Shown piece after piece: positions 11,301-22,236 of a stretch of 64,000 bases of DNA. The stretch lies in the NCBI RefSeq assembly GCF_950023065.1, contig NC_088679.1, positions 41,354,001 to 41,418,000 of the forward strand, in the 5' to 3' direction. The notes under the pieces were generated by a model. It did no database searches, was not told the DNA's origin, and was given only the letters and a program-made list of their open reading frames with translations. The position numbers were made by a program, and so were the translations under genes. How positions within the stretch are numbered: the stretch's first letter is position 1; every line of letters starts with the position of its first letter. The DNA comes from Planococcus citri (taxonomy: Eukaryota; Arthropoda; Insecta; Hemiptera; Pseudococcidae).

Positions 11301-14300
11301 TACTCTGCACAAAAATCATCGATCAAAGAACACGTTCGTTGGCGAGTTTGACAGGAAACGATAAAAACCTCGACATGGTAGTTTGGCTGGCCGTAAAATT
11401 CAAGGTCAATTTAGTCTCCGCTAATTTATCATAGTTATACGGTATCATTCGAAATCAAAAAAAATTTTCTAGTCGTATTACCATCGTGTATCGCGCCACG
11501 CCATCTCATGAATCATATTTTACGTCCGCTTTTGCCTTTTTCATCAACTTTCGTATCGTATTTTTCTTATACTCGTATATGTACTCGTAATTACGCTCGA
11601 GCAGAATACACGTTGCTGAAATTTTTCTCATTACATTTAGTACAGAAAAATAGTACCTGACCCTGCGGCAGCCGCAAAAACACCAATCGCGCGTCGTTTT
11701 ATATTTTAACGTTTTTAAAATTGAATGAAAGATTAACCTTCTTTCAGAGCGAAAAACGCGTGTTTCGGATAGATTGACCCACATTAAAGGACAAGCATCA
11801 GGGTGGTGAAATACGCTAAACTCGTAGTTTTCCTTTTCCTCGCCTGCTTCTGCTCCTTACGGTTCATCTTTCCTGCACAAAGCAGCGTTTCACGTTTACG
11901 TGAAAATGCCATATATTTATATGAGGAGGACGAAATGCGAGCTGAGCTGCGTTGCTTTTACTCGACCACGATGGAATTCAAATTCTATATACGTCGTATT
12001 ATGAGATTCGAAATTTCCTCTCTGTTCTTTTCTTTTCCTCGCATGCGGAAATAAAAGGGTTTTTCGAATGCGTTACTCGAGGCGATTAAGTACGTACGTC
12101 TGTCTATGCTGCAAAGAAAGCAGTGTCCTGAATCTTGGAACGCGAATACGACTACGTGTAAAATGGAAAAATAAATATTTCAAAATGCTGCCAGTGGCTG
12201 CGAAATAATTGAAATTTTTTGGAAAAAAAAATAATCGAGCTGTTACTATTGTTCAATGGAATCTACATACATAAATAATTGCGTTTCAAGTATTTTGGAC
12301 ATGGTTGCAGAACAATTTTACCGAATTTTCAATTTTTTAACTATGTATTTACTTATCAAAGTAAAAAAAAAGTTGGTAAATGGATATGAATTTTTAGCAG
12401 GAGGAAGGGGTGGAGAAAAAGGATTACTCAACTGAAATCCTATATTTTCTGTTTGTACATTTTTTTTACTCAATTTAAATTTTGGTATCTGAGGAAGAGG
12501 AGGGGTTAAAATGCCTCCTGCCTCTGTTCTGATAAGTCAACGTTCAAGTCAATCTGCATAAGTATGTAACTACATATATTGTACTTATTGACGTACGTAC
12601 TTACTTACTTACTTATGGATAATTATTGATCTGAAAGAAATGAAAGCCACGTGAAAAATTTTATGATTTATCCACACATCATCCGAAGTGGAATTTTGAA
12701 AAAATGAGACAGAAGAACGAGAATTCCCAACTAAAATGAAAAACTAGTGAAGTTTTCCCCATTTTTTTTCATTCAAAAACAAAATTTGCTAAGAATCCAC
12801 CATCTTCAAATAACAATCACAACAAACTGCTGAAATGATTTGAGTTTTCTCATTTCTGGAGAAAAGCGAATGTTTACTGGAGGCTCCAGATTGCTTCGAA
12901 TGTGGTCAAAATCGATTCAGTAGGTTGACTTTAGTCGGTAGTATACCTACACATGAACCGATAATCAAATTTCATTTTGAAATTAACTCTCCAAAAATTC
13001 ATCAAAAATGGAAAAATTCTAACTTTTGTAGCTCAAAAGTTTGGTTCTAAGAAGTGAGTGATGAGCTCTTTTAATAAGCCAAATCTCAGCTCAATCTGAC
13101 CCTTGTTGCGAATCTGAAAATACGTATGTCTCAATTTTAGTTAGAATTACAGACTCACAAGAGCAACCAAAATAAGATCAAAGAAGAGGGTAAGGGGAGG
13201 GTAAGAAATTGATCGAAATTACTGAAATATTCGTATTTCAAATTCAAGAATTTAATCTTGGTAAATTTCAATCTTTTGAAATGCATTATGAAGCTACTCG
13301 TCTAAAAATGTCACCTTGAAAAATGCTCGAAATTTTTTTCCAAGATATAAGATTTCTTTTTTGAAAATATACGATTGTTGCAAGCTTTTGTATAGATTCG
13401 CAACATCGCATCGTCGACATTTGTGTACATTTGAATTATTCGACAACTACGACGACGACGAGAAAAATTAAATTTTTAGATACGATATCTGATTCGGGAT
13501 GCTGGCGCAGGCGACGTTTGTTGGCAAGATACGGTAAAATTTCGAGTTTTCGATAATTTTTCGCCATCTTTTGCGGTAAAGCTTCATTGTGTAGTACCTA
13601 TTGCGATGTATCTGTGCTACCTACTCGGAGTGAGCTTGATGATTTTTCCAACTTTTCGCCGTCGACGACGACGACGAATTAATATCTGTCGTCTGGAGGT
13701 TGCTTTCAATGGGCGAAAATATAAACGAACGCGAGAGCTGATTTTTCGTCAAAAGAAATGTCAAGTAAAAAGATGATTTTCCAAGATAATGAAGCGCTAA
13801 GGGTATTTCAATCAAACCTACACGCTGTAAACTTCCAATTAAATTTATCAGTACCTCGGGTTTTTGCACTTTTGTACAACTATAATATCGCATTGTAATA
13901 CGTAATACTGTATAACCGAATCATATCACGAGGGAGTAAAATGACGAAGATTTCATCGCATACAGTTCCACGGTTCGGTATCTCCTCTCGTGTAATACCC
14001 ATTCGAAGCATGTGTTGACATATGCAGAGGAGTTGTATCTAAATTGATCATTTCCATAATGATGATAATTTTCGCGTAGGTAAACGCGCCAATGAATTTC
14101 TGGAAGACTGTTTTACAAAAGATATACGTACGTCGCGCTGCTCGTGACGTTTATGGTACAAAGTGAAGAATTTTTCACATTTTTAAAATTTATTTACTGA
14201 TTTTTTTTTTCGTGAGCACGAATCAAGTTTGAAAATGGGTATCTCCTTTAAACCTTGTCCTGAAGTAAAGTGCTTCCATTAAATGGCACAAAATTCAATC

Positions 14301-17300
14301 TAACTTCTTCTTACGTTGCGTTATGCTGATTATAGTAGTTGAAGAACCAGTTGTACGAGTTAGCTGTGTCCGTTTTGTGGTAAATTCGCCAATAATCAAA
14401 CGTTTTACACTCGATGAAATTTTCTTTCATTTTGATACTTGGCCAACAAAGTGTTGAAATGAGCTCGAAATTGAACATATTTTTAATGAATTGAAAAAAA
14501 ATATATTATTTGCCCTCTGATCTACTGAAGGGGAAAATTAAAGTACCTAGACCTACCTGACAGTTGATCATAAATTTTTTGAAAAATTTGTTCAAGAGAA
14601 AATATTTTTCTGTCTCTCAGCAGTATACGTCAGCACAAAATTATTTGATGATATCTATTATAATATTTCTATTTTTGTCATACCAAAAATCCAGAAAAAA
14701 TTGCAGATCATTCATTTTTTCCTCAAAATTTGAACTATTGACACCGTTGAAATGATCTCATTTGAAGGAATAGCACTTTTTCGACGCATTTAAATTTTAA
14801 AAATTTTATGTCGGTGGAATAATTTGGAGAGAAAAATTAAGGGAAAAAAATCTGACTCGGTTGAATCTTAATTGCAAATGCGGAAAAGGGAGGATTCGAG
14901 CCATTTTTGATTACAAATGTGACAATAGTAAGGCCTAACTATGTACTTTTCCAGAAAACTGAAAAATGAACTCAAGTTGCCAAGATGTTCTTTTCAAAAA
15001 TCTAACTTTTACGGAATCAATTTGCAGTATTGAAGTGATTCCCTGGTAAACTGACCACAATCTTTCTTTCCACCCTTCCCTTTCAACTCTAATTTGTGGA
15101 AACAGTATACCTAGTTTCGATGTAAAGTTTCCATTGGCATACTTTTGATTCTACAGCGAAAACTTGCATGAATCTCAGTCAAAGGAAATTCTATACGGTT
15201 CTTGGTAGAAGTTTGCAAATGGCTTATATTTGTACCTTATACGTACAATTACATATTAAAAGGTATCGGGGCTAACGCCTCAACGGCTTCATCGGCTGCA
15301 TTTACTCCGTCCAAACAAATTAACGCTCTCGGAGAAATGGTCTTTACATACCTACTGTGGAAAGTAAACAGATAATCCGAAGAGGGACAGGGGGAGAGTC
15401 GAGATTGAAAATACGGTCTTGTATTTCGAGCTGTAGGCGGCGGTTATCGGTATACTGTTATTTTTGGATATTGGCGGAAATATGGCAAAATGGTCGGTTT
15501 TCATTAGCACATTTATCGACATGTGGCTTTGGCATTGTGGCGGTTTACCATCAGACCGGAAACGCGCCGCAAAAAGTGGAAACGGAAATTGAAAAGAGGC
15601 CGATTTAATGTTTATACGAACGAGAGAGCGTGTGTGCGTGTAAGTGTGATGTACGCGTGTTCATACTTTAATTGAAGAGACGATGAGGAAAAAAAGGAAG
15701 TTACGAGTAGTCGGTTTCTCGAAAGAAGGAAAAGAAAAAAAAAATATTTCAACCGTCGTCGTACATGAAATATGACAATCACGATGACATTTCCTTTTTA
15801 CAAAAAGGAAGACCTAAGTGATTTTCAAGTATTACCACGCAAACAAATGCTTATTAAAAAGTAACCAAAGGTAATTGTGGCGTACTTCGAGTATAGCTTG
15901 AAAAATGTACCCATCGGTGACAGTAAAATTTTTCTCATCATCTAAATGAAATTTGAACGAATTTTATATTTGCTAACCATCCCCCGCTCGTTCTGAGTTC
16001 TCATGGATCAAATTTTTCAATCGCAATTTAATTCGCATCAACGTCGTCGTCGTTGTCATCGTCGTCGTGGCGAAATTCACGTTCAGATTCCTTCAGTCGA
16101 ACATCGATTTGCATTTTCCGGTCGCACCGAACAGTGTTTTTTGCCAGTTGAAAAATTAATTCGTTTCCGGAATAAATTTGCTCGCAGAACTTCCTATTTT
16201 TGGTCGTTAAATTAAAACGATCAAAACGAATCGAGCGAGGAAACATTTCGTAACCGGTTTCCAATAAACGTTAAAACTTCTGTTTTTGCGAGCTGCAGAT
16301 TTGGAGGCTTCGGAGGCGAATGAATTTTCATAAAAATTTAATTTTAGAAGAATTGTTACGAAACAATTTTTTGGTGAACATTTTCTATCGTTAGATTCAT
16401 AACCAATGCACCGAGCTGTACATGCGTTTTTAAAATGAAAGGTAGAAAAATAATATGTAATTTCAAAAATAGGTAATTCGAGTTCATCTACCTAATTTTA
16501 TTCCGAATAAGCTCGTTACGATATTTTGATTTGAATTCAAAATCCTCCCCTTCTTCTCAAAGTCATACATTTCGAGGTATACCAATTCAACCCTGTGCGA
16601 AAATGTTCTTCGAACAGGTTGTATAATCCGCTCGACTCATCTTCCACATCCGAATCTGAATCGTTCAATGTCAAACGTCCTTGAGGGATTTACAACCGTT
16701 TTACACTCGTATCTCTATACCTACAGCACAGGCATCCAAGGGAGAAAAAATAACGAGATATCCGTTTCGTATTTCGCCATCTTATCCTTTTCAAGGCGTG
16801 TCACTCCTTTTCACAAATGACCGGACACACGGCTCAACCGGATATCCGTCCCAAAAATTTCACAAACAGCCTTAAATGTATAAGCATTTGGCGACGTTTG
16901 AATTTCCTTTAACCGTCTTTCGTTCGTTTTTAAATCGCCATATACTTACAGGTAAGTTATTTGCTGTAATCCCACAAAAAAACGAAACGAAAAACAATTC
17001 TTTTTACATCATTTTCTCGCCACTGAGGTGTATTTTTATAGGTAAAATATATTCTCGCAGGAACTCAGGAAGTGACGCGAACGTTTTTCTCGTATTGCGA
17101 TTTAATTGTTTCGTGGTCGAGTGAATTTTGTGAATTAAATGCGAAAAGAAGAAGAAAAAAACAGAGGTGAAGACCGCGACCGACCGGCTCGGCCCGGTCG
17201 AGTTTTTCTGAATGAAGCGTCGTCATCTTCAATGAAATACGCTACCGTGTGCGTTTTCGTTTACTCTACGCTTATTGTTTCAAGAAACGGAAGTATAATT

Positions 17301-17850
17301 GAGTCTAAGGACGTTTTATTAATATTGTTTCGTGAATTGTTTTTTTTTTTTGTTAATAAATTGAAGCATCATGTACGTCTACGAACGTGATGGTAGATTT
17401 CGAGCGTTTGCGCTTCTTTCAGTCTCGCTTTCTTACGGTTATAATCATCGTTCGAATATTATTTTTAGATGCGGCTTATTTCGAATAGTTTTTGTTATTA
17501 ATATTTCAACCATTGAAGACCTAAGTGTTTCTATTCTTTGTAAAATTCAATTCGAACTCGTATTGAAAAGTCATTTTAAATACACTGTCTGTTTCGAACA
17601 AACCACGCTGGAGTAGCGTTTGGAAAAAAAAACACGATTCAGAAATCAACAACCAAATTATCGTCATTAATTCAAAAACATTTCATGTGCACGCTTATAT
17701 TCACCTGTATGATGAAAATCGATCCAAAATATCATCTTTTATGTGTCAAAATGTGCCTGAAACCATTCACGCAAACCCCATTTGTTAAAATACATTATAT
17801 GAGACATTGTACTCGTACGTAGAAGTACGTTCATTTTCTACTATATTTTA
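8370..17850. other. Intron 1, part nearest exon 2: no gene seen
   Basis: Plain AT-rich sequence with scattered short simple repeats: G12 at 10549-10560, a GTAC/TTAC run at 12591-12615 and CGT/CGA triplet runs near 13440-13470, 13660-13675 and 16040-16070. A small island richer in G and C at 10725-10925 stands out. Open frames are short, in many cases without ATG, and show no family motif. No tRNA-like A/B boxes were recognised. Confidence 0.6.
12591..12615 (+). repeat. GTAC/TTAC tetranucleotide run
   Basis: ACGTACGTAC followed by four TTAC-type units. Similar short runs of the words TACC, GGTA and TTAC are scattered over the whole window. Confidence 0.7.
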
Positions 17851-17853
17851 ATT

Positions 17854-18370
17854 CAGGGTGTCTACCGGAATTTTTTAACCGAAAACCACTACCTTTCAAA
17901 AAAAAAATCACTGCCTTCCAACATACTTTTATCCCCCCCCCCCTCACACAAGAACGATTTTTCATTTTTTTTTTGAACTTTGTAATTTTTTACATTGGAG
18001 TAAGTACACGTTTTCATCAATTTGAAATCAATTTCAATGATTTTATAACCATTGCTACATTTATTCAAGTTGATGAATGAGCGAACTCGAAAAATTAACA
18101 AATCAACCAAGATTTCGAGAATAAAATTCTTCCAAATATGAAAGACACGGGATTTTTTCTAGCAGTGATTTTCAGAGTGTCTAGTCCAACAAAATTTCAA
18201 AATAAAAAAGCAGGACTTCAGCAGGGCATTTTTTAAACACTTGTGATTTTTCAAGAGGGGGGGGGGGTGGACTGGGAAAAATTTTACATCAACATTTTTT
18301 ACTTTTCCAACGTCTTCAAACATCCCAAGATTTTTTTCAAGCAAGTGGATGTCGAAAATATACATAATTT
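17854..18370 (+). mobile_element. Two possible transposon ends with CAG(G/A)GTGTCTA
   Basis: CAGGGTGTCTACC at 17854 and CAGAGTGTCTAG at 18173 start two AT-rich stretches. The first carries C11 (17933-17943) and the second G11 (18257-18267). Repeats beginning with this kind of word are common in arthropod genomes by general knowledge. The other ends and target-site duplications could not be placed, so the extents are uncertain. Confidence 0.3.
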
Positions 18371-19032
18371 TGTCATTTCAATTTTTGATTTTATTTTCAA
18401 CTTTAGGTTCTTGTTACTGTAATGAAATTGGGCGAACAAAAAACTTTTTCAAAATAAACAATTTTTAAAAATCGATGGAAAATTTGAACAACATTTGGGA
18501 AAAAATATACAAATTTTTTGAAAAAGCTATCGAAAATTTGTATTTTGAGGGGTATAAAAACGTTGTTTTCTTGGGTAATGAATGAAGAAGTTTATTATTT
18601 TTGCTTCAAAATTTTAAAATTATTTGAATGATTATTTTTTTAAAAAAAAGTCAAACCTGAAAAAAAAGCAAACGAGCCCGAGTGAAGCGAGGCCAAGAAA
18701 GCGTTCAAAAATTCATCAATGATACTTGATCGGAATAATTATCATAATGCGTAGGTAACTCTGAACCTCACAATTTTTTCCAGATGCCATTTGAATTTTG
18801 ACAACGAAGTTTGAGTAAAAAATAATGAACACGAGAAGGAAAAAACACATTTTGTATTTCAACGAAACTAAAACCAGATTTTTTCTTTCGAAAAAGTAGG
18901 TTATTCGCAACAAACGGAGCATCCATACAATTTTAAGCAAAAAATGTGGATAAAATTAAATCAACAAATACTAATGCGACTTGAGACAGATCTGTAGACT
19001 TTCATTAGTGTGTTTTTTTGGTTCAGAAATCT

Positions 19033-19222
19033 GCTAAAAATGAAGTAAACAAATCTTTTTACTTCAAAGTGGGGCGATTTTTTGAAAAAAAATGATTAAA
19101 ATGCAGCGAATAAATTTGTAGCTTGGAAATAGTCTTGTTTGCTACAAATTTGGGGTGTTTTTTTTTTGGAAAAATTTGGTTAAAATCAAGTAAATAAATA
19201 TGTAGCCTGGAAACAAATCTGC
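19033..19222 (+). repeat. Short direct repeat cluster, 2-3 units
   Basis: GATTAAAATGCAGCGAATAA... at 19092 and GTTAAAATCAAGTAAATAA... at 19176 are similar, as are the following TTTGTAGCTTGGAAA and ATGTAGCCTGGAAAC. A shorter related unit begins at 19033. An A20 tract follows at 19245-19264. It lies just outside the left arm of the foldback element. Confidence 0.6.
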
Positions 19223-19319
19223 TTACTTACTTGAGATCAGAATCAAAAAAAAAAAAAAAAAAAACATATTTTCACAGAATTAACAAGAGGACTATCAATT
19301 AAAACTCTATATAATTAAC

Positions 19320-19900
19320 AAAGGGTATTCCCGGTTAAGATAGGTGAAATGGCCCTGCTCCCAGATTTGGAAAATCATGATGGATTATTGTTGGGTACCT
19401 CCAATAAAAATTTTCGAGCGGAATTTTCGCCCCCCAACCCACCCCCCTTGGTCAGTATAGCCAAAAAACGCGTTTTTTGCGCGAAAAATTCTGTATCCAT
19501 GAGTGGTGGGGGTAAAATTCTGGTACCACGCAGAATGTGTAGGGAAAGCCTGGGCCTTTCAACACGATTTTTTTCAAAATTTTTTATCATAGTGGTGGGG
19601 GTAAAATTGACAAAAGAAAACTTTGAAGCGCCACAGCTCCGAACTGAAGGGTACTACACAAAAACTGTTTTCGCCAAAATGTGTCTTTTTACAAGTACTT
19701 TCTTCCTACTAATCCATGAAATTGAAATTTTGTCTGCAAAAGGCTCATATTTGCAAAAAAACTCTAAAAAATACTCGTTTTTCGCGGTTTTTTGCAAAAT
19801 TATGCGAAATATGCGAAAAATGTATGGAACAAAAAATGTTGAGCGTCGACTTTTACCCTAGAAAACGTGTTCAAAAGATTGTCAAAACGCTCATCTACTG
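19320..19900 (+). repeat. Left arm of the foldback element
   Basis: Contains a 170-codon open frame beginning MALLPDLENHDGLL and a 71-codon frame on the other strand. Both recur in the right arm simply because the DNA is the same. The peptide resembles no family I know and is best read as chance coding. Two internal copies of GTGGTGGGGGTAAAATT (near 19503 and 19591) and a 16-bp palindrome AAAAAACGCGTTTTTT at 19463-19478 are visible. Confidence 0.85.
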
Positions 19901-20036
19901 TGCTAAGCGCACGCACACATCACATTTTTGCAGCAAAGTCATGAGATGAGGTATTATGGCACCTGCACTGTGCACTATCTGATAATTGCCACGTTGGTCA
20001 TGTCGCTACATAGTATGGGGCGAAAAATCGCTACTG

Positions 20037-21180
20037 CAAACATGTCAAAAATTCCTGCTTTTGCCAAAATTATCAAAAAAGTCACATTTTTATGAAAATT
20101 ATAAAAAAATTCCAACTTCTGTCGAAATTATCAAAAAAGCACTGTTTTTGGTCATAATTGTCGAAAGATACATACATTTTCTTCTAAATGACGTTATCAA
20201 AAAATCCTGATATTTTTTGTAAAAATGAACAGTAAAACCTGTTGTCCAAAATTTCAAAACTTCCAACTTTTTGCCATAATTATGACTTTTTGTAAAAATT
20301 GCCAAAAAAAGTACATGTTTTATGCCAAAATGTTCAAAAAACCTTATCGCCAGAATTGTAAAAAAAGTCTCATTTTCGCCAAAATTGTAAAAAAAATTAT
20401 TAAAAAATCCCAGCTTTTCTCCAAATTTCCAAAAAAGTCCGGTTTTTTGCCAAAATTGTTGAAAAAATACCTTTTTTTGACGTTATTAAGAAAGTCCTAA
20501 TATTTTTTGTAGAAATGACAAAAAAACTTTGTTAGTAGCCAAAATTTCAAAATTTCCTTCTTTTGCCAAAATGATCCTAAGAAGTCGGTGTTATATTTTT
20601 CGCCAGAATTGTCTGCAAAGTTCTGTTCTTGCCTAAATTGTCAAAAAAATCTCGTTTGCGTCAGAATCGTAAATAAGTTCCTTTTTTGTCAAAATTATAA
20701 AAAAAACTCCTAACTTTTGTAAAAATTTCCAAAAGAAAACTCCTGCTTTTTGCCGAAATGTTCAAAAAAGTTTGTTGCCTAAATTGGCAAGAATTCTTGA
20801 TTTTCCCAAAATTATCCTAAAGAAATCCTGTTTTTTGCCAAACCATTGTCAAAATTCAATTTTTTCTCAGTTATTTCAAAATAAATAGGTAAATTACATG
20901 CCTATAAGTTAGTATTGTGAAAAAAACTTCTGCTTTTAGCCAACATTGTCAAAACTATAGCTTTTTGTCAAAATTGTCTGCAAGTTCCACTTTTTTGACA
21001 AAATATTGTGGGCAAAGGCCTTTTTCTGATGAATTATCCAAATTCTATTTTATGGCAAATTGGTTAATCAAATCTTGTGTTAGCCAAAATAGATTGAAAG
21101 TCCAGTTTTTGAAAAAATTGTCAAAAAGTTCTAACGTTTGCCAGAATTTGTCTCAAAAGTGCTGCTTTTTCCATTTTTAA
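20037..21180 (+). repeat. Decayed minisatellite forming the core of the foldback element
   Basis: Many imperfect copies of a roughly 35-45 base unit close to TTTTTGCCAAAATTGTCAAA followed by AAAGTCCTG. A longer period is also visible: GACGTTATCAAAAAATCCTG at 20190 and GACGTTATTAAGAAAGTCCT at 20479 begin similar stretches 289 bases apart. No protein-coding signal. Confidence 0.7.
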
Positions 21181-21656
21181 AATCAATACACAACATATAC
21201 TTTTTTTCAGAATATCTAGTACATAAGTGGGTAAAGGATCTTCAAAAATGCTGAAAAATTGATTTTTCAGACGATTTGTCCCTCATGATGGGTCAAGATT
21301 TTGAATTTTGGTAAGATTTGTTGAACATGTATGTATGGTACTTATTGGATTTGAAAAAGATTTTGTTAAAATTTTTGAAAATTGAAATTGGAATCGAAAT
21401 TTGTATTTTCTGCAAATACTGATTTTGAGTTAGATTTCTGAACAATTTTTGGATAATTTGCCCATTCTATGGCAACTTTATGTAAGTTTGACTTGCGATA
21501 TTTTCATTTTGAAGGATTTTTTTTGACCAAGCATTGTGGAAATGTGTTTAAAATGAGAAGACCGTGAAAATTATAACTGAATCGCTCTGATCTCAATTTG
21601 AATTTTTTTGGTATTTTTTTATTCACGGAGTTCATGATTACAATTTGAGCTAATTT

Positions 21657-22236
21657 CAGTAGATGAGCGTTTTGACAATCTTTTGAACACGTTTTCTAGG
21701 GTAAAAGTCGACGCTCAACATTTTTTGTTCTATACATTTTTCGCATATTTCGCATAATTTTGCAAAAAACCGCGAAAAACGCGTATTTTTTAGAGTTTTT
21801 TGCAAATATGAGCCTTTTGCAGACAAAATTTCAATTTCATGGATTAGTAGGAAGAAAGTACTTGTAAAAAGACACATTTTGGCGAAAACAGTTTTTGTGT
21901 AGTACCCTTCAGTTCGGAGCTGTGGCGCTTCAAAGTTTTCTTTTGTCAATTTTACCCCCACCACTATGATAAAAAATTTTGAAAAAAATCGTGTTGAAAG
22001 GCCCAGGCTTTCCCTACACATTCTGCGTGGTACCAGAATTTTACCCCCACCACTCATGGATACAGAATTTTTCGCGCAAAAAACGCGTTTTTTGGCTATA
22101 CTGACCAAGGGGGGTGGGTTGGGGGGCGAAAATTCCGCTCGAAAATTTTTATTGGAGGTACCCAACAATAATCCATCATGATTTTCCAAATCTGGGAGCA
22201 GGGCCATTTCACCTATCTTAACCGGGAATACCCTTT
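21657..22236 (-). repeat. Right arm of the foldback element
   Basis: Reverse complement of the left arm. Because of the small differences the minus-strand frame here is longer (198 codons), but it starts outside the element and has no recognisable domain. Confidence 0.85.

Larger units (their letters stand above)
19320..22236. mobile_element. Foldback element with 580-bp near-identical inverted arms
   Basis: The outer ends are AAAGGGTATTCCCGG at 19320 and its complement ending at 22236. The arms are 19320-19900 and 21657-22236. By reading, they differ at only about three places: A7 versus A6 near 19755, ACTCG versus ACGCG near 19774, and TATGG versus TATAG near 19825. Such likeness means a recent insertion, arm homogenisation, or duplication. 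The 1.76-kb centre is minisatellite-like and has no transposase-like frame. No target-site duplication was recognised. The type is closest to a non-autonomous foldback element; the superfamily cannot be named from sequence alone. Confidence 0.85.

Noticed and set aside
19349..19861. 170-codon frame in the left arm, repeated as 198 codons in the right arm
   Set aside because: Duplication follows from DNA identity of the arms. No domain, low-complexity F/K-rich parts, and frame continuity is changed by a one-base indel between the arms.
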